Part shown: in pieces, positions 1-7,554 of the stretch
Numbering within the stretch: the stretch's first letter is position 1
How the letters are laid out: every line of letters begins with the position of its first letter
Origin: Pontibacter russatus
GTDB lineage: Bacteria > Bacteroidota > Bacteroidia > Cytophagales > Hymenobacteraceae
Length of the DNA: 64,000 bases
Assembly (NCBI RefSeq): GCF_009931655.1
Contig: NZ_CP047984.1
Coordinates: 744,001 to 808,000 of the forward strand
Direction: 5' to 3'
Made by a program: the position numbers and the translations under genes
The notes under the pieces: generated by a model
Told to the model about the DNA's origin: nothing
Database searches by the model: none
The model's input: the letters and a program-made list of their open reading frames with translations, nothing else

Positions 1-994
1 CCAGGTAGCCAGTCACCATGGGTATAAAACCGGAGTTCAGGTCCATGATGAGCGTCGGGTTCAGGCGCAGGCCGTAGCGGAAAAACAGGTCGTCGAGGTT
101 CAGGTTGTAAGGCATCGCAAACATCCCGCCCCCACCCACGCTGTCCATGTTCACGTTCAGGGCATCCACAAAAAACACGGCCTTGCCCCCGTTCATGATA
201 AACTGGTCGATTTTATATTTATCAGCCTCCGTAAACTGTTCGGTAGGCTTGGCCACTATGATCAGGTCGAGCCCCTCCAGCGTCGGGATTTCGGAAAGCT
301 CGCCTCTGGCCACGCGGTAAAACTCCTGCAGCGAGCCGAGCAGGTCCGTCACCTGCTGCATCTCCAGTTCCCCCTGCCCTGTTATATAGCCTATCACCTT
401 ATCGGCCGGAAAGGCTACTTTTCGGATGGCCGTGGCCAGTTCATACTCCAGCCCCTCCACTGACTGGTTCAGGCGCTCGTCCGGCGGTGCGGCGAGGTTG
501 CCCTTCAGCAAGTTTACGGCGGTCTCTTTGCCATTGTATTTCACCACCGCCCCCGGAAACACCAGGCGCTCCACCTGCTTGCCGTCTTCCGTCGCCTTAA
601 GGTTGGTGGGGATGATGCCCTTCTGGGCCAGCGAGGTATAGAACTCATTGCGCTGCTTCTCGTCCGCAATCTCGTTCGGGTTGATGAAGTTGTAGCGCAG
701 GTTGCCGCCGGAGTAGATGCGAAACTCGTCCAGCGTTTCACGCACCGACTGCTGCAGCCGCTTGAAGCCCGCCGGAAAATCTCCTGCCAGGTACACGTCC
801 ACCACCACCTCGTTCTGCAGGTTGCCCAGCAGTTGCTTGGTCACCGGGGCAATGGTATAGCGCTTATCCTCCGTCAGGTCGAGGCGGAAGAAGAAACCGG
901 CGGCCAGCACATTCAGCAGGACAATGACCGCCACCCAAATTGTAAATTTCAGGATGTCGCTGCTGCGCTTGCTCTTGTTTTTCGCTGTTACCAT
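1..994 (-). CDS. gldG: GldG, gliding-motility ABC transporter auxiliary protein (partial, 3' end outside window)
   Basis: Read directly on the minus strand from an ATG at 994. The protein opens with a charged N-terminus (MVTAKNKSKRSSD), one membrane segment, then an RLDLTEDKRYTIAP motif typical of the GldG/ABC-type uncharacterised transport family. GldG works with GldA and GldF in an ABC complex needed for gliding in Flavobacterium; the transported substrate is unknown. The start codon overlaps the gldF stop by 7 nt (ATGGTAA), indicating translational coupling. The C-terminal part lies beyond base 1, so at least 331 residues are present here. Family assignment is confident from the N-terminus and gene order; whether this organism glides is not shown. 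Confidence 0.9.
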   Translation of the reverse strand, partial: MVTAKNKSKRSSDILKFTIWVAVIVLLNVLAAGFFFRLDLTEDKRYTIAPVTKQLLGNLQNEVVVDVYLAGDFPAGFKRLQQSVRETLDEFRIYSGGNLRYNFINPNEIADEKQRNEFYTSLAQKGIIPTNLKATEDGKQVERLVFPGAVVKYNGKETAVNLLKGNLAAPPDERLNQSVEGLEYELATAIRKVAFPADKVIGYITGQGELEMQQVTDLLGSLQEFYRVARGELSEIPTLEGLDLIIVAKPTEQFTEADKYKIDQFIMNGGKAVFFVDALNVNMDSVGGGGMFAMPYNLNLDDLFFRYGLRLNPTLIMDLNSGFIPMVTGYL

Positions 995-1716
995 TTTCTG
1001 CTCTTCAGGACAAGTTTGGTGGCCAGCACCATGATCGCGATCACGCTCAGGAAGTATAGCACATCCCGGGAATCGACAAGGCCTTTGCTGATGGCGGTAT
1101 AATGGTAGGAGATGCCCAACTGACTGATCAGGTACCCGTAGCTGCCCCATATAGGAATGGAGGCAATCAGATCGAAGCCGGTATAGATAATGTAGCACAG
1201 GAACACCGCCACCACGAAGGAGATAATCTGGTTGTCGGAGATGGAAGAGGCAAACACGCCGATGGCCGCAAACACGCCGGCCAGAAATACCAGACCTATA
1301 TAAGAACCTACCACGGCCGCCGAGTCGATGTTGCCCTGCGGGCTGCCCAGATCATATACGGAGTAATAGTAGAGCAGCGTGGGCACCAGCGCGAACAGCG
1401 CCAGCAGCAGTGCCGCGAAGTATTTCCCCAGTATAAGCTCTATGTCTGTCAGCGGTTTGGTCAGGAGCAGTTCGATGGTTCCTTCCCGCTTTTCCTCGGC
1501 AAAGGTGCGCATGGTGATGGCCGGAATCAGGAACAGGAACAGCCAGGGCGCCATGTTGAACAGCGTCTGCAAATCGGCAAAGCCGTATTCCAGCACGCTG
1601 CTCTCCGGAAACACCCACATGAACATGCCGATCGCCACCAGAAAAACGGTGATGACGATATAGGCAATCAGCGAATTGAGGAAACCGTTGAATTCTTTTT
1701 TTAAAATGGAGAGCAT
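988..1716 (-). CDS. gldF: GldF, ABC transporter permease
   Basis: 242-residue integral membrane protein with six predicted hydrophobic segments. It carries the AEEKREGTIELLLTKPLTD stretch after the second segment, characteristic of ABC-2 type permeases of the GldF/NosY group. It should form the membrane channel for the GldA ATPase and act with GldG. It starts with ATG. Its stop overlaps the start of gldG, and a 121-bp spacer made largely of an AT-rich inverted repeat separates it from gldA upstream. In well-studied flavobacteria gldA and gldFG are often unlinked, while here all three are adjacent (the family fact is from general knowledge). Confidence 0.92.
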   Translation of the reverse strand: MLSILKKEFNGFLNSLIAYIVITVFLVAIGMFMWVFPESSVLEYGFADLQTLFNMAPWLFLFLIPAITMRTFAEEKREGTIELLLTKPLTDIELILGKYFAALLLALFALVPTLLYYYSVYDLGSPQGNIDSAAVVGSYIGLVFLAGVFAAIGVFASSISDNQIISFVVAVFLCYIIYTGFDLIASIPIWGSYGYLISQLGISYHYTAISKGLVDSRDVLYFLSVIAIMVLATKLVLKSRKW

Positions 1717-1840
1717 TTATTTCAAATTAAAAATTATGAATTAGAAATTAGAAATTGTCTCCATATACCCAGCCCGAATAAGAGGCGAAATCATGATTAA
1801 CTTCATCCATTTCTAATTTCTAATTTTGAATTTCTAATTA
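1717..1840. repeat. AT-rich imperfect inverted repeat between gldA and gldF
   Basis: The two arms lie at about 1724-1757 and 1810-1840 around a more mixed-base loop, and are built of ATTAGAAATT-like units. The right arm supplies the gldA stop codon (tta at 1838-1840). Bases 1818-1839, read on the minus strand, match bases 13006-13027 inside RNase P RNA over 22 nt. This points to one dispersed repeat family. It could fold as a hairpin in the gldA-gldF transcript. Confidence 0.75.
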
Positions 1841-2749
1841 TTTCGTGAGTTCCTGAAATATCTTCTCGAGGGAGTTTTCCTCCTGCCGCAGCCCCACCAG
1901 CGGCCAGTTGCGCTCCGCCGCGATCCTGAAAACGTTGGAGCGGATGTCGGCCTCCTGCTCGGAGGTGACCCGGTAGGTATGGCCATGCGCCAGCGCCACG
2001 CGCAACACGCCCGGTATATGCTGCAACGCCTCCGCCTCCACCGGCTGCTCAAACTCCACCAGCGTCACTTTCTCGTGCCGGTTACCCACCTGCAGCCCCG
2101 ACACATCGCTGTCGGCCACCAGTTTGCCCCGGTTGATGATCACCACGCGGTCGCAGATGGCGGCTACCTCCTGCATGATGTGGGTGGAGAAAATAACGGT
2201 TTTGTTTTGCCCGACGCGCTTGATGAGGGAGCGGATCTCCACAATCTGGTTGGGGTCGAGCCCCGTGGTAGGCTCGTCGAGGATGAGCACCGGCGGGTCG
2301 TGTACCAGCGCCTGCGCCAGCCCCACCCGCTGCCGGTAGCCTTTGGAAAGGGCGCCGATCTTCTTGCCCTGCTCCAGCGTGAGGCCGCACAACTCCACCA
2401 TCTCCTGCACCCTTGCCTTTGCCTGTTTCCCCTTCAGGCCATATATGGCCGCCACAAACTGCAGGTACTCATGCACATACATATCCAGGTAAAGGGGATT
2501 GTGCTCGGGCAGGTAGCCCACGCTGCGGCGCACCGCCATCGGGTCCTGCACCACGTCGTGGCCGTTCACCAGAATAGTGCCGGCGCTTGGCGGGAGGTAG
2601 CAGGTGGCGATTTTCATGGTAGTGGACTTACCGGCGCCATTCGGGCCCAGGAAACCCAGTATCTGCCCCTGCTCCACTGAGAACGACACATCGTCCACGG
2701 CGTGCTGGGCGCCATATATCTTGGAAAGGTTCTTTACTTCAACAGCCAA
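1838..2749 (-). CDS. gldA: GldA, gliding-motility ABC transporter ATP-binding subunit
   Basis: 303 residues. Walker A GPNGAGKS (35-42), ABC signature LSKGYRQ (134-140) and Walker B VLILDEP (154-160) are all intact, followed by a C-terminal extension of about 80 residues as in GldA/CcmA-type subunits. It should power the GldFG complex at the inner membrane. The only start that keeps the conserved AVEVKNLSKIYG N-terminus is TTG at 2749; no ATG fits. It is first in the gldA-gldF-gldG run. It could be another GldA-like exporter ATPase, but neighbouring gldF and gldG make gldA the best call. Confidence 0.93.
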   Translation of the reverse strand: MAVEVKNLSKIYGAQHAVDDVSFSVEQGQILGFLGPNGAGKSTTMKIATCYLPPSAGTILVNGHDVVQDPMAVRRSVGYLPEHNPLYLDMYVHEYLQFVAAIYGLKGKQAKARVQEMVELCGLTLEQGKKIGALSKGYRQRVGLAQALVHDPPVLILDEPTTGLDPNQIVEIRSLIKRVGQNKTVIFSTHIMQEVAAICDRVVIINRGKLVADSDVSGLQVGNRHEKVTLVEFEQPVEAEALQHIPGVLRVALAHGHTYRVTSEQEADIRSNVFRIAAERNWPLVGLRQEENSLEKIFQELTK

Positions 2750-3079
2750 CGTATATATAAATTAAAATAAAGCGGCTCTTCCTATATTAATTAGCGGCAT
2801 GGTTGCGGCAACCAGGCTCCCCCGGCCACGGCACCAACTTTGCGGCACTATTGCACCAAGGCCTATATACCGCTGCGATTGCTCCAACGCAAGGTAAAAA
2901 GCATTTATGTATAGAGCGGCCATGCTCCGGTGAAGATGCTGGACTCGCAAAGCTACAAAAGCCGGACCACTCTTACAGCATGGCCGAGGCTTCCTGTTTG
3001 ACCTCAAAAACTGTTGGGCTTATATATACCGCCATGTTTTTTATTCCCCTACACGCCCGCCTGCATCCCTGGAGGAAGC
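2750..3079. other. Intergenic spacer upstream of gldA, no gene seen
   Basis: 330 bp between the SDR gene and gldA, both on the minus strand. It contains several TATATA words and a minus-strand TAGCTTTG (about 2948-2955) matching the Bacteroidota -7 consensus TAnnTTTG. No convincing -33 partner lies at the right distance. Short open frames here have no recognisable domain. Confidence 0.5.
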
Positions 3080-3787
3080 CTACAGGTCGCCCAGCTGTGG
3101 ACGGATGAGCAACTCCTCCACCACACTGTTCTCTGACAGCGCATAAGCGTTGAACATGGCCCTGGCCACATCCTCCGGCTTGATGAATCGCTCCGGCGGC
3201 AGGTCCACCCCTTCCCAGCTGGCCGTGAGGGTAGCGCCGGGCAGTATGGCCGTCACGCGCACGCCGTGCTCCTTCAGCTCCTCGCGCAGCACCTTCGTCA
3301 TGCCATATAGCGCAAACTTGGAGATGCAGTAAGACCCGCCGTTTATATAGGGCGTGATGCTGGCTGTGGAGCAAAGCGTGAATATATGGCCGGAGCGCCG
3401 TTTGATCATGCCGGGAACAAGTCCCTTGGTGAGGTAGTAAGCGCTGTACAGGTTCGTCTGGATCATGAACGGCAGGGTCTCGTCGTCCTCCTCCGTTATC
3501 TTGCCCGGCACGAAAAGGCCGCTGTTATTCACCAGCACCTCCACCTCCACCCCCAGTTCCTTCACGTACTTCAGGAACAACTGCAGCGACTTCCTGTCGC
3601 TCAGGTCGGCCTCCCGGTAAAATACTTTGGAGAAGGTGTAGGACTGCTCAATCTCCAGCTTCAACTTTTGCAGGTCCTTTTCGTTTCGGGAGCAGGTGAT
3701 GATGTGGAATCCCTCTTTGGCGAAGAGCTCGATGACGGCCCTGCCGATTCCTTTCGTTCCGCCTGTCACCAGAATGTATCGTTGCAT
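3080..3787 (-). CDS. Short-chain dehydrogenase/reductase (SDR)
   Basis: 235 residues from the ATG at 3787; a longer TTG-started reading is possible but adds nothing conserved. It has the nucleotide-binding TGGTKGIG motif near the N-terminus, NNSG in the middle, and the Ser...YCISK catalytic triad region (YxxxK). It is a classical NAD(P)H-dependent SDR, probably acting in the cytoplasm on an alcohol or carbonyl. Its substrate cannot be told from sequence. It is divergently placed from the MlaE gene with a 121-bp shared upstream region, which does not prove a functional link. Confidence 0.88.
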   Translation of the reverse strand: MQRYILVTGGTKGIGRAVIELFAKEGFHIITCSRNEKDLQKLKLEIEQSYTFSKVFYREADLSDRKSLQLFLKYVKELGVEVEVLVNNSGLFVPGKITEEDDETLPFMIQTNLYSAYYLTKGLVPGMIKRRSGHIFTLCSTASITPYINGGSYCISKFALYGMTKVLREELKEHGVRVTAILPGATLTASWEGVDLPPERFIKPEDVARAMFNAYALSENSVVEELLIRPQLGDL

Positions 3788-3853
3788 AAATATGTGCCGT
3801 CGTGTATGTTTTGCGATTTTCAACGTAATAAGCGTAATATAGGCATTAAACCT

Positions 3854-3861
3854 TATTTTTG
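3854..3861 (+). promoter_or_regulatory. -7 promoter element for mlaE
   Basis: TATTTTTG fits TAnnTTTG and lies 47 nt before the MlaE ATG. No TTG is found 19-21 nt upstream, so the -33 part is weak. Confidence 0.4.
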
Positions 3862-3908
3862 CTCATCATCCTGCACTTTAGCATGATTAAACGGCTACTG
3901 AACCCCCT

Positions 3909-4640
3909 ATGCTTGAACAATTCGGAAAGTATCTACTTTTTATGTCGAGCCTTTTCACGCGCAGTGAATCGCCCCGCATCATATTCAACAGAACCATCGA
4001 CGAGGCCATTCTTATTGGCATCAACTCCATCGCCATCGTAGCCATCGTCAGCACGTTCATCGGTGCGGTAACGTGTGTGCAGGTGGCTTACAACCTCAAC
4101 AACGCCCTCATCCCCCGCTCCACCATTGGGTTTATGGTGCGCGAGATGACGATACTGGAGCTGGCCCCCACCATCACCTCCATTGTATTGGCGGGCAAGG
4201 TAGGCTCGAGCATTGCCGGTGGCCTGGGCACCATGCAGATAACCGAGCAGGTGGACGCGCTGGAGGTAATGGGTATCAACTCAGCCTCCTACCTGGTGCT
4301 TCCTAAATTAATTGCTTCGCTGTTTATGTTCCCGCTGCTTGTGATTCTGTCCATGTTTCTTTCCATTGCGGGCGGCTATGTGGCAGGCACGCTGTCGGGG
4401 GCGCTCACGGCACAGGAGTACGTCACGGGCATCCGCGAGGACTTTATCCCTTACAACATCGTGTTCGCCCTGATTAAGTCGGTGGTGTTTGCTTTCCTGA
4501 TATCCTCCATCTCCTCGTTCAGAGGCTACTACACGTCGGGCGGGGCGCTGGAGGTGGGCGCCGCCAGCACCTCAGCCGTGACCAACGGTGTGATAGCGGT
4601 GCTGATCGCAGACTTTATATGCGCGCAGCTGCTGCTCTGA
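3909..4640 (+). CDS. mlaE: MlaE-family ABC transporter permease
   Basis: 243 residues of the MlaE/TrgD1 permease family, with a motif-rich core (NALIPRSTIGFMVREMTILELAPTI, then GKVGSSIAGGLGTMQITEQVDALEVMGI) that is diagnostic. The family moves phospholipids between the inner and outer membrane in Gram-negative bacteria. The MlaF-type ATPase gene follows 16 bp downstream on the same strand, so they form an operon. The substrate-binding MCE protein (MlaD) is not next to them here and must be elsewhere if present. Role is inferred from family membership. Confidence 0.9.
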   Translation: MLEQFGKYLLFMSSLFTRSESPRIIFNRTIDEAILIGINSIAIVAIVSTFIGAVTCVQVAYNLNNALIPRSTIGFMVREMTILELAPTITSIVLAGKVGSSIAGGLGTMQITEQVDALEVMGINSASYLVLPKLIASLFMFPLLVILSMFLSIAGGYVAGTLSGALTAQEYVTGIREDFIPYNIVFALIKSVVFAFLISSISSFRGYYTSGGALEVGAASTSAVTNGVIAVLIADFICAQLLL

Positions 4641-4656
4641 GCTTTTCCCTTGACTT

Positions 4657-5442
4657 ATGATAGAGATCCACAACATACATAAAACCTTTGGCGACGTAAA
4701 GGTGCTGGACGGCATCAGCGGGGTGTTTGAGACAGGCAAAACCAACCTGCTGCTGGGCGCCAGCGGCACAGGCAAGAGCGTGCTCCTGAAGTGCATCGTG
4801 GGCCTAGTGAAGCCGGACATCGGCAGCGTCACCTTCGACGGCACCTACTTCACCAACAACAAACTGGATATCCGGCAGGAGATTCGCCGCAAGATTGGCA
4901 TGCTCTTCCAAAGCTCCGCCCTCTTTGACTCCATGACGGTGGAGGAGAATGTGGCGTTCCCGCTGAAGATGCTGACGCCGGACATGCCGAAGAGCGAGCG
5001 CATGGACCGGGTGAATTTTTGCCTGAAGCGCGTGGGGCTCGAAGACGCGAACAAAAAGATGCCCTCCGAGATCAGTGGGGGCATGAAGAAGCGCGTGGGC
5101 ATTGCACGGGCCATTGCCCCGGACTGCACCTACCTCTTCTGCGACGAGCCCAACTCCGGCTTAGACCCGCTCACCTCGCTGAAGATAGACGAACTGATAA
5201 AGGAAATCACCTATGAGTTCAACATCACGACGATTATCGTGACGCACGACATGAACTCCGTCATCGAGATTGGCGACAACATCATGTTCCTGTACCAGGG
5301 CAGAAAGGTGTGGGAAGGCACCCGCGACGAGATCATGGACTCGGATGTGCCGGAACTGAATGAATTTATCTTCGCCAACCGCCTGATGCGGGACGCAAAG
5401 AAAGTAGAGGACGGCGGGGGAGGCCACCACCATCCTTCCTGA
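4657..5442 (+). CDS. mlaF: MlaF-family ABC transporter ATP-binding protein
   Basis: 261 residues. Walker A GASGTGKS (34-41), signature ISGGM (139-143), Walker B YLFCDEP (159-165) and a switch histidine in VTHDM are present. The DEPNSGLDP and SGGMKKRVGIARAIA wording matches MlaF/Ttg2A ATPases. It would energise the MlaE permease encoded just upstream in phospholipid trafficking. The C-terminus ends in an unusual natural Gly/His tail (DGGGGHHHPS) not needed for the ATPase fold. A strong bidirectional hairpin terminator follows 22 bp after the stop. Confidence 0.92.
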   Translation: MIEIHNIHKTFGDVKVLDGISGVFETGKTNLLLGASGTGKSVLLKCIVGLVKPDIGSVTFDGTYFTNNKLDIRQEIRRKIGMLFQSSALFDSMTVEENVAFPLKMLTPDMPKSERMDRVNFCLKRVGLEDANKKMPSEISGGMKKRVGIARAIAPDCTYLFCDEPNSGLDPLTSLKIDELIKEITYEFNITTIIVTHDMNSVIEIGDNIMFLYQGRKVWEGTRDEIMDSDVPELNEFIFANRLMRDAKKVEDGGGGHHHPS

Positions 5443-5463
5443 CACTCCCTATATAAACATATC

Positions 5464-5503
5464 AACGCGGAAGCCCGGCTATAGCAACCGGGCTTCCGCG
5501 TTT
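5464..5503. terminator. Bidirectional hairpin terminator between mlaF and nupC
   Basis: A perfect stem (aacgcggaagcccgg paired with ccgggcttccgcgtt) around a 9-nt loop lies between two convergent genes. It can end transcription from both sides. Confidence 0.85.
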
Positions 5504-5527
5504 ACATAGGGCAGGCAAAGCAGCCGC

Positions 5528-6832
5528 TTATAGCTCAAACAGCATCCCGGCTACGGTGGCCGTCATCATGCAGGCCAGCGACGCGCCCAGCAGCGCGATA
5601 AAGCCCAGCCGCGACAGGTTGCCCTGCTGGTTTGGCGCCATGCTTCCGATGCCGCCAATCTGGATGGCGATGGAGCTGAAGTTGGAGAACCCGCAGAGCG
5701 CGTAGGTCGCCATCACGATAGCCTTCGGCGACAGCGTGCCCGCATCCTTCATCTCTGCCAGGTCCAGGTAGGCGACAAACTCGTTGATGGCTGTTTTCTG
5801 GCCGAGCAGGCTGCCCACCTGCAGCGTATCCACCCACGGCACACCCATGATAAACGCGAAAATCCTGAAAATCTGCCCCAGTATATACTGCAGCGAGAAA
5901 CCGTCGAAGCTGCCGCTGGTGGAAGCGACCACCCATTCGTTCAGGCCTGTCCAGTCTCCGACCAGGTCGGTGAGCAGGTAGTTGACGAGGGCAATCACGG
6001 CGATGAAGGCCAGCAGCATGCCACCCACGTTCGCAGCCAGCTTCAAGCCATCCGCCGCCCCCCTCGAAAGCGCGTCCACCAGGTTCACGCCCAGTTGCTC
6101 CTCGTTCATCTCGAGTTTTGTGGTAATCTTCTCCGGCTCGGTCTCCGGCACCAGTATTTTAGACAGCACAATGCCTGCCGGGGCGTTCATGATAGAGGCG
6201 GTGAGCAGGTGCGCCGCGAAAACGGCCCGCTGCGCCGGGTCGTCGCCCCCTAAAAAAGCCACGTAGGCGGCCAGCACGCCGCCGGCCAGTGTGGCCATGC
6301 CGCCCGTCATCAGGCACATCAGCTCGGAGCGCGTCATGCGGGCAATGAACGGTCGCACCAGCAGGGGGGCCTCCGTCTGGCCCAGAAAGATGTTGCCGGC
6401 GGCAGAGAGGCTTTCAGAACCCGAAAGCCGCATCCCCTTCGACATGACCCAGGCAATCCCGAATACTATCTTCTGCAGAATACCCAGGTAGTAGAGGCCG
6501 GAGGAGACCGTGGAGAAGAAGATGATGGTGGGAAGAACAGAGAAAGCGAATATATAGCCCAGCCCCCCGTTGTTAGCGGGGTTGGCCAGGTTGCCGAAAA
6601 GGAACTCCGCCCCTGCCTGCGAGAAGTCGAGAAAGATGACAAAGCCGCGGCTCACTACCGCAAATCCATCCGCCACCAGCGGCACCTGCGTCACCAGCAC
6701 GCCGAACAGCACCTGCAGGAAAACACCGAAGACAACCAGCCTCCAGTTAATCAATCTTTTGTTTTTTGAGAACAGGAAAGCAATCGCAAGCAGGAGAAGC
6801 AAGCCAACGACTCCTCTTAAAATGTCAAACAT
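5528..6832 (-). CDS. NupC/CNT-family concentrative nucleoside transporter
   Basis: 434 residues, highly hydrophobic, with the three-part CNT layout: an N-terminal segment group, the gate domain, and the C-terminal core containing ALCGFSNFSSIAIQIGGIG, the family hallmark for nucleoside and cation binding. The QTEAPLLVRPF stretch also fits the CNT signature. It should import nucleosides with H+ or Na+ across the inner membrane. It starts at ATG 6832 and has its own good promoter at 6852-6882, embedded in the terminator of the upstream gene. Substrate preference within nucleosides is unknown. Confidence 0.93.
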   Translation of the reverse strand: MFDILRGVVGLLLLLAIAFLFSKNKRLINWRLVVFGVFLQVLFGVLVTQVPLVADGFAVVSRGFVIFLDFSQAGAEFLFGNLANPANNGGLGYIFAFSVLPTIIFFSTVSSGLYYLGILQKIVFGIAWVMSKGMRLSGSESLSAAGNIFLGQTEAPLLVRPFIARMTRSELMCLMTGGMATLAGGVLAAYVAFLGGDDPAQRAVFAAHLLTASIMNAPAGIVLSKILVPETEPEKITTKLEMNEEQLGVNLVDALSRGAADGLKLAANVGGMLLAFIAVIALVNYLLTDLVGDWTGLNEWVVASTSGSFDGFSLQYILGQIFRIFAFIMGVPWVDTLQVGSLLGQKTAINEFVAYLDLAEMKDAGTLSPKAIVMATYALCGFSNFSSIAIQIGGIGSMAPNQQGNLSRLGFIALLGASLACMMTATVAGMLFEL

Positions 6833-6851
6833 ACTGAGGGGAAAAATTTGC

Positions 6852-6882
6852 CAAAAGTAGATGTTATATCTTATAAAACAAA
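6852..6882 (-). promoter_or_regulatory. Promoter for the nucleoside transporter gene
   Basis: On the minus strand, TTTG (about 6882-6879), then 19 nt, then TACTTTTG (6859-6852) matches the Bacteroidota sigma-ABfr pattern very well. The start codon is about 20 nt further on. The -33 element is part of the stem of the terminator at 6871-6925. Confidence 0.7.
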
Positions 6883-6925
6883 AAGGCCCCGCACCACAAC
6901 GGTGCAGGACCTTTTTGTTTTATAT
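6871..6925. terminator. Hairpin terminator after the bifunctional nuclease gene
   Basis: A long stem with arms TTATAAAACAAAAAGG and CCTTTTTGTTTTATA plus a GC-rich top (gcacc/ggtgc) around acaac. Two mismatches lie in the middle. The T-rich arm gives a terminator for the etfB-etfA-nuclease transcript. Confidence 0.8.
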
Positions 6926-6937
6926 ATGGCCTATGTT

Positions 6938-7540
6938 TTAATTCCGCTTGTTCAGTTCGTCCCTGATTTTTGCCGCCCGCTCATAGTCCTCTTTCTCCAG
7001 CGCCTCGTTCAACATCTTGTTCAGGTCGTCCACCGAAGTCTGGTTAAGCGGCTCCCTGGCGCTTGAAGAAGCGGATGAGGGAGTGCTCTTCACAGCCATT
7101 TCATCCGATTCCTCCTCTTCGTCCTCCAGGTCGCTGAGGATGATGCCCGCCTCAGACAGCACGCTCTCCACGGTATATATGGGTACCCCGAAACGGAGAC
7201 CGATGGCAATGGCATCGGAGGGGCGCGAGTCGAGCTCAAAATCCCGGGTGCCGTCGGTACACATAATCTTGGAGTAGAACACGCCTTCTTTTAAGTCTGA
7301 TATCAGAATCTCTGTTATCGTCACGTCCACCTGCTCGGCGAAAGTCTTGAACAGGTCGTGCGTCAGGGGGCGGTTGGGGTTGATCTTCTCTATCTGGATG
7401 GCGATAGACTGCGCCTCGAACATGCCGATGATGATCGGCAGCCTCCTGTTTCCGTCTCTTTCCCCAAGCACAAGCGCAAAAGAGCCTGTCTGAGACTGGC
7501 TTGATGAGAGACCAAGTATCTCTAACTGAATTTTCTCCAC
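6938..7540 (-). CDS. Bifunctional nuclease family protein (DUF151) with C-terminal UVR motif
   Basis: 200 residues from a GTG start. Residues 1-135 match the bifunctional nuclease (BFN/DUF151) fold, with LVLGERDGNRRLPIIIGMFEAQSIAI and the later SRPSDAIAIGLRFGVPIY motif. After an acidic, Ser-rich linker, the last 35 residues (LNKMLNEALEKEDYERAAKIRDELN) form a UvrB/UvrC (UVR) interaction motif. This two-part layout is usual in Bacteroidota. It lies 14 bp after etfA and shares its transcript. Nuclease activity is known only for plant and a few bacterial members, so function here is inferred. Confidence 0.9.
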   Translation of the reverse strand: MEKIQLEILGLSSSQSQTGSFALVLGERDGNRRLPIIIGMFEAQSIAIQIEKINPNRPLTHDLFKTFAEQVDVTITEILISDLKEGVFYSKIMCTDGTRDFELDSRPSDAIAIGLRFGVPIYTVESVLSEAGIILSDLEDEEEESDEMAVKSTPSSASSSAREPLNQTSVDDLNKMLNEALEKEDYERAAKIRDELNKRN

Positions 7541-7554
7541 AGTTTTCTTTTATT

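Noticed and set aside
5413..5442. Gly/His C-terminal tail of the MlaF-like ATPase as an engineered tag
   Set aside because: Only three His with GGGG and PS; natural context and continuous gene order make a cloning tag very unlikely.
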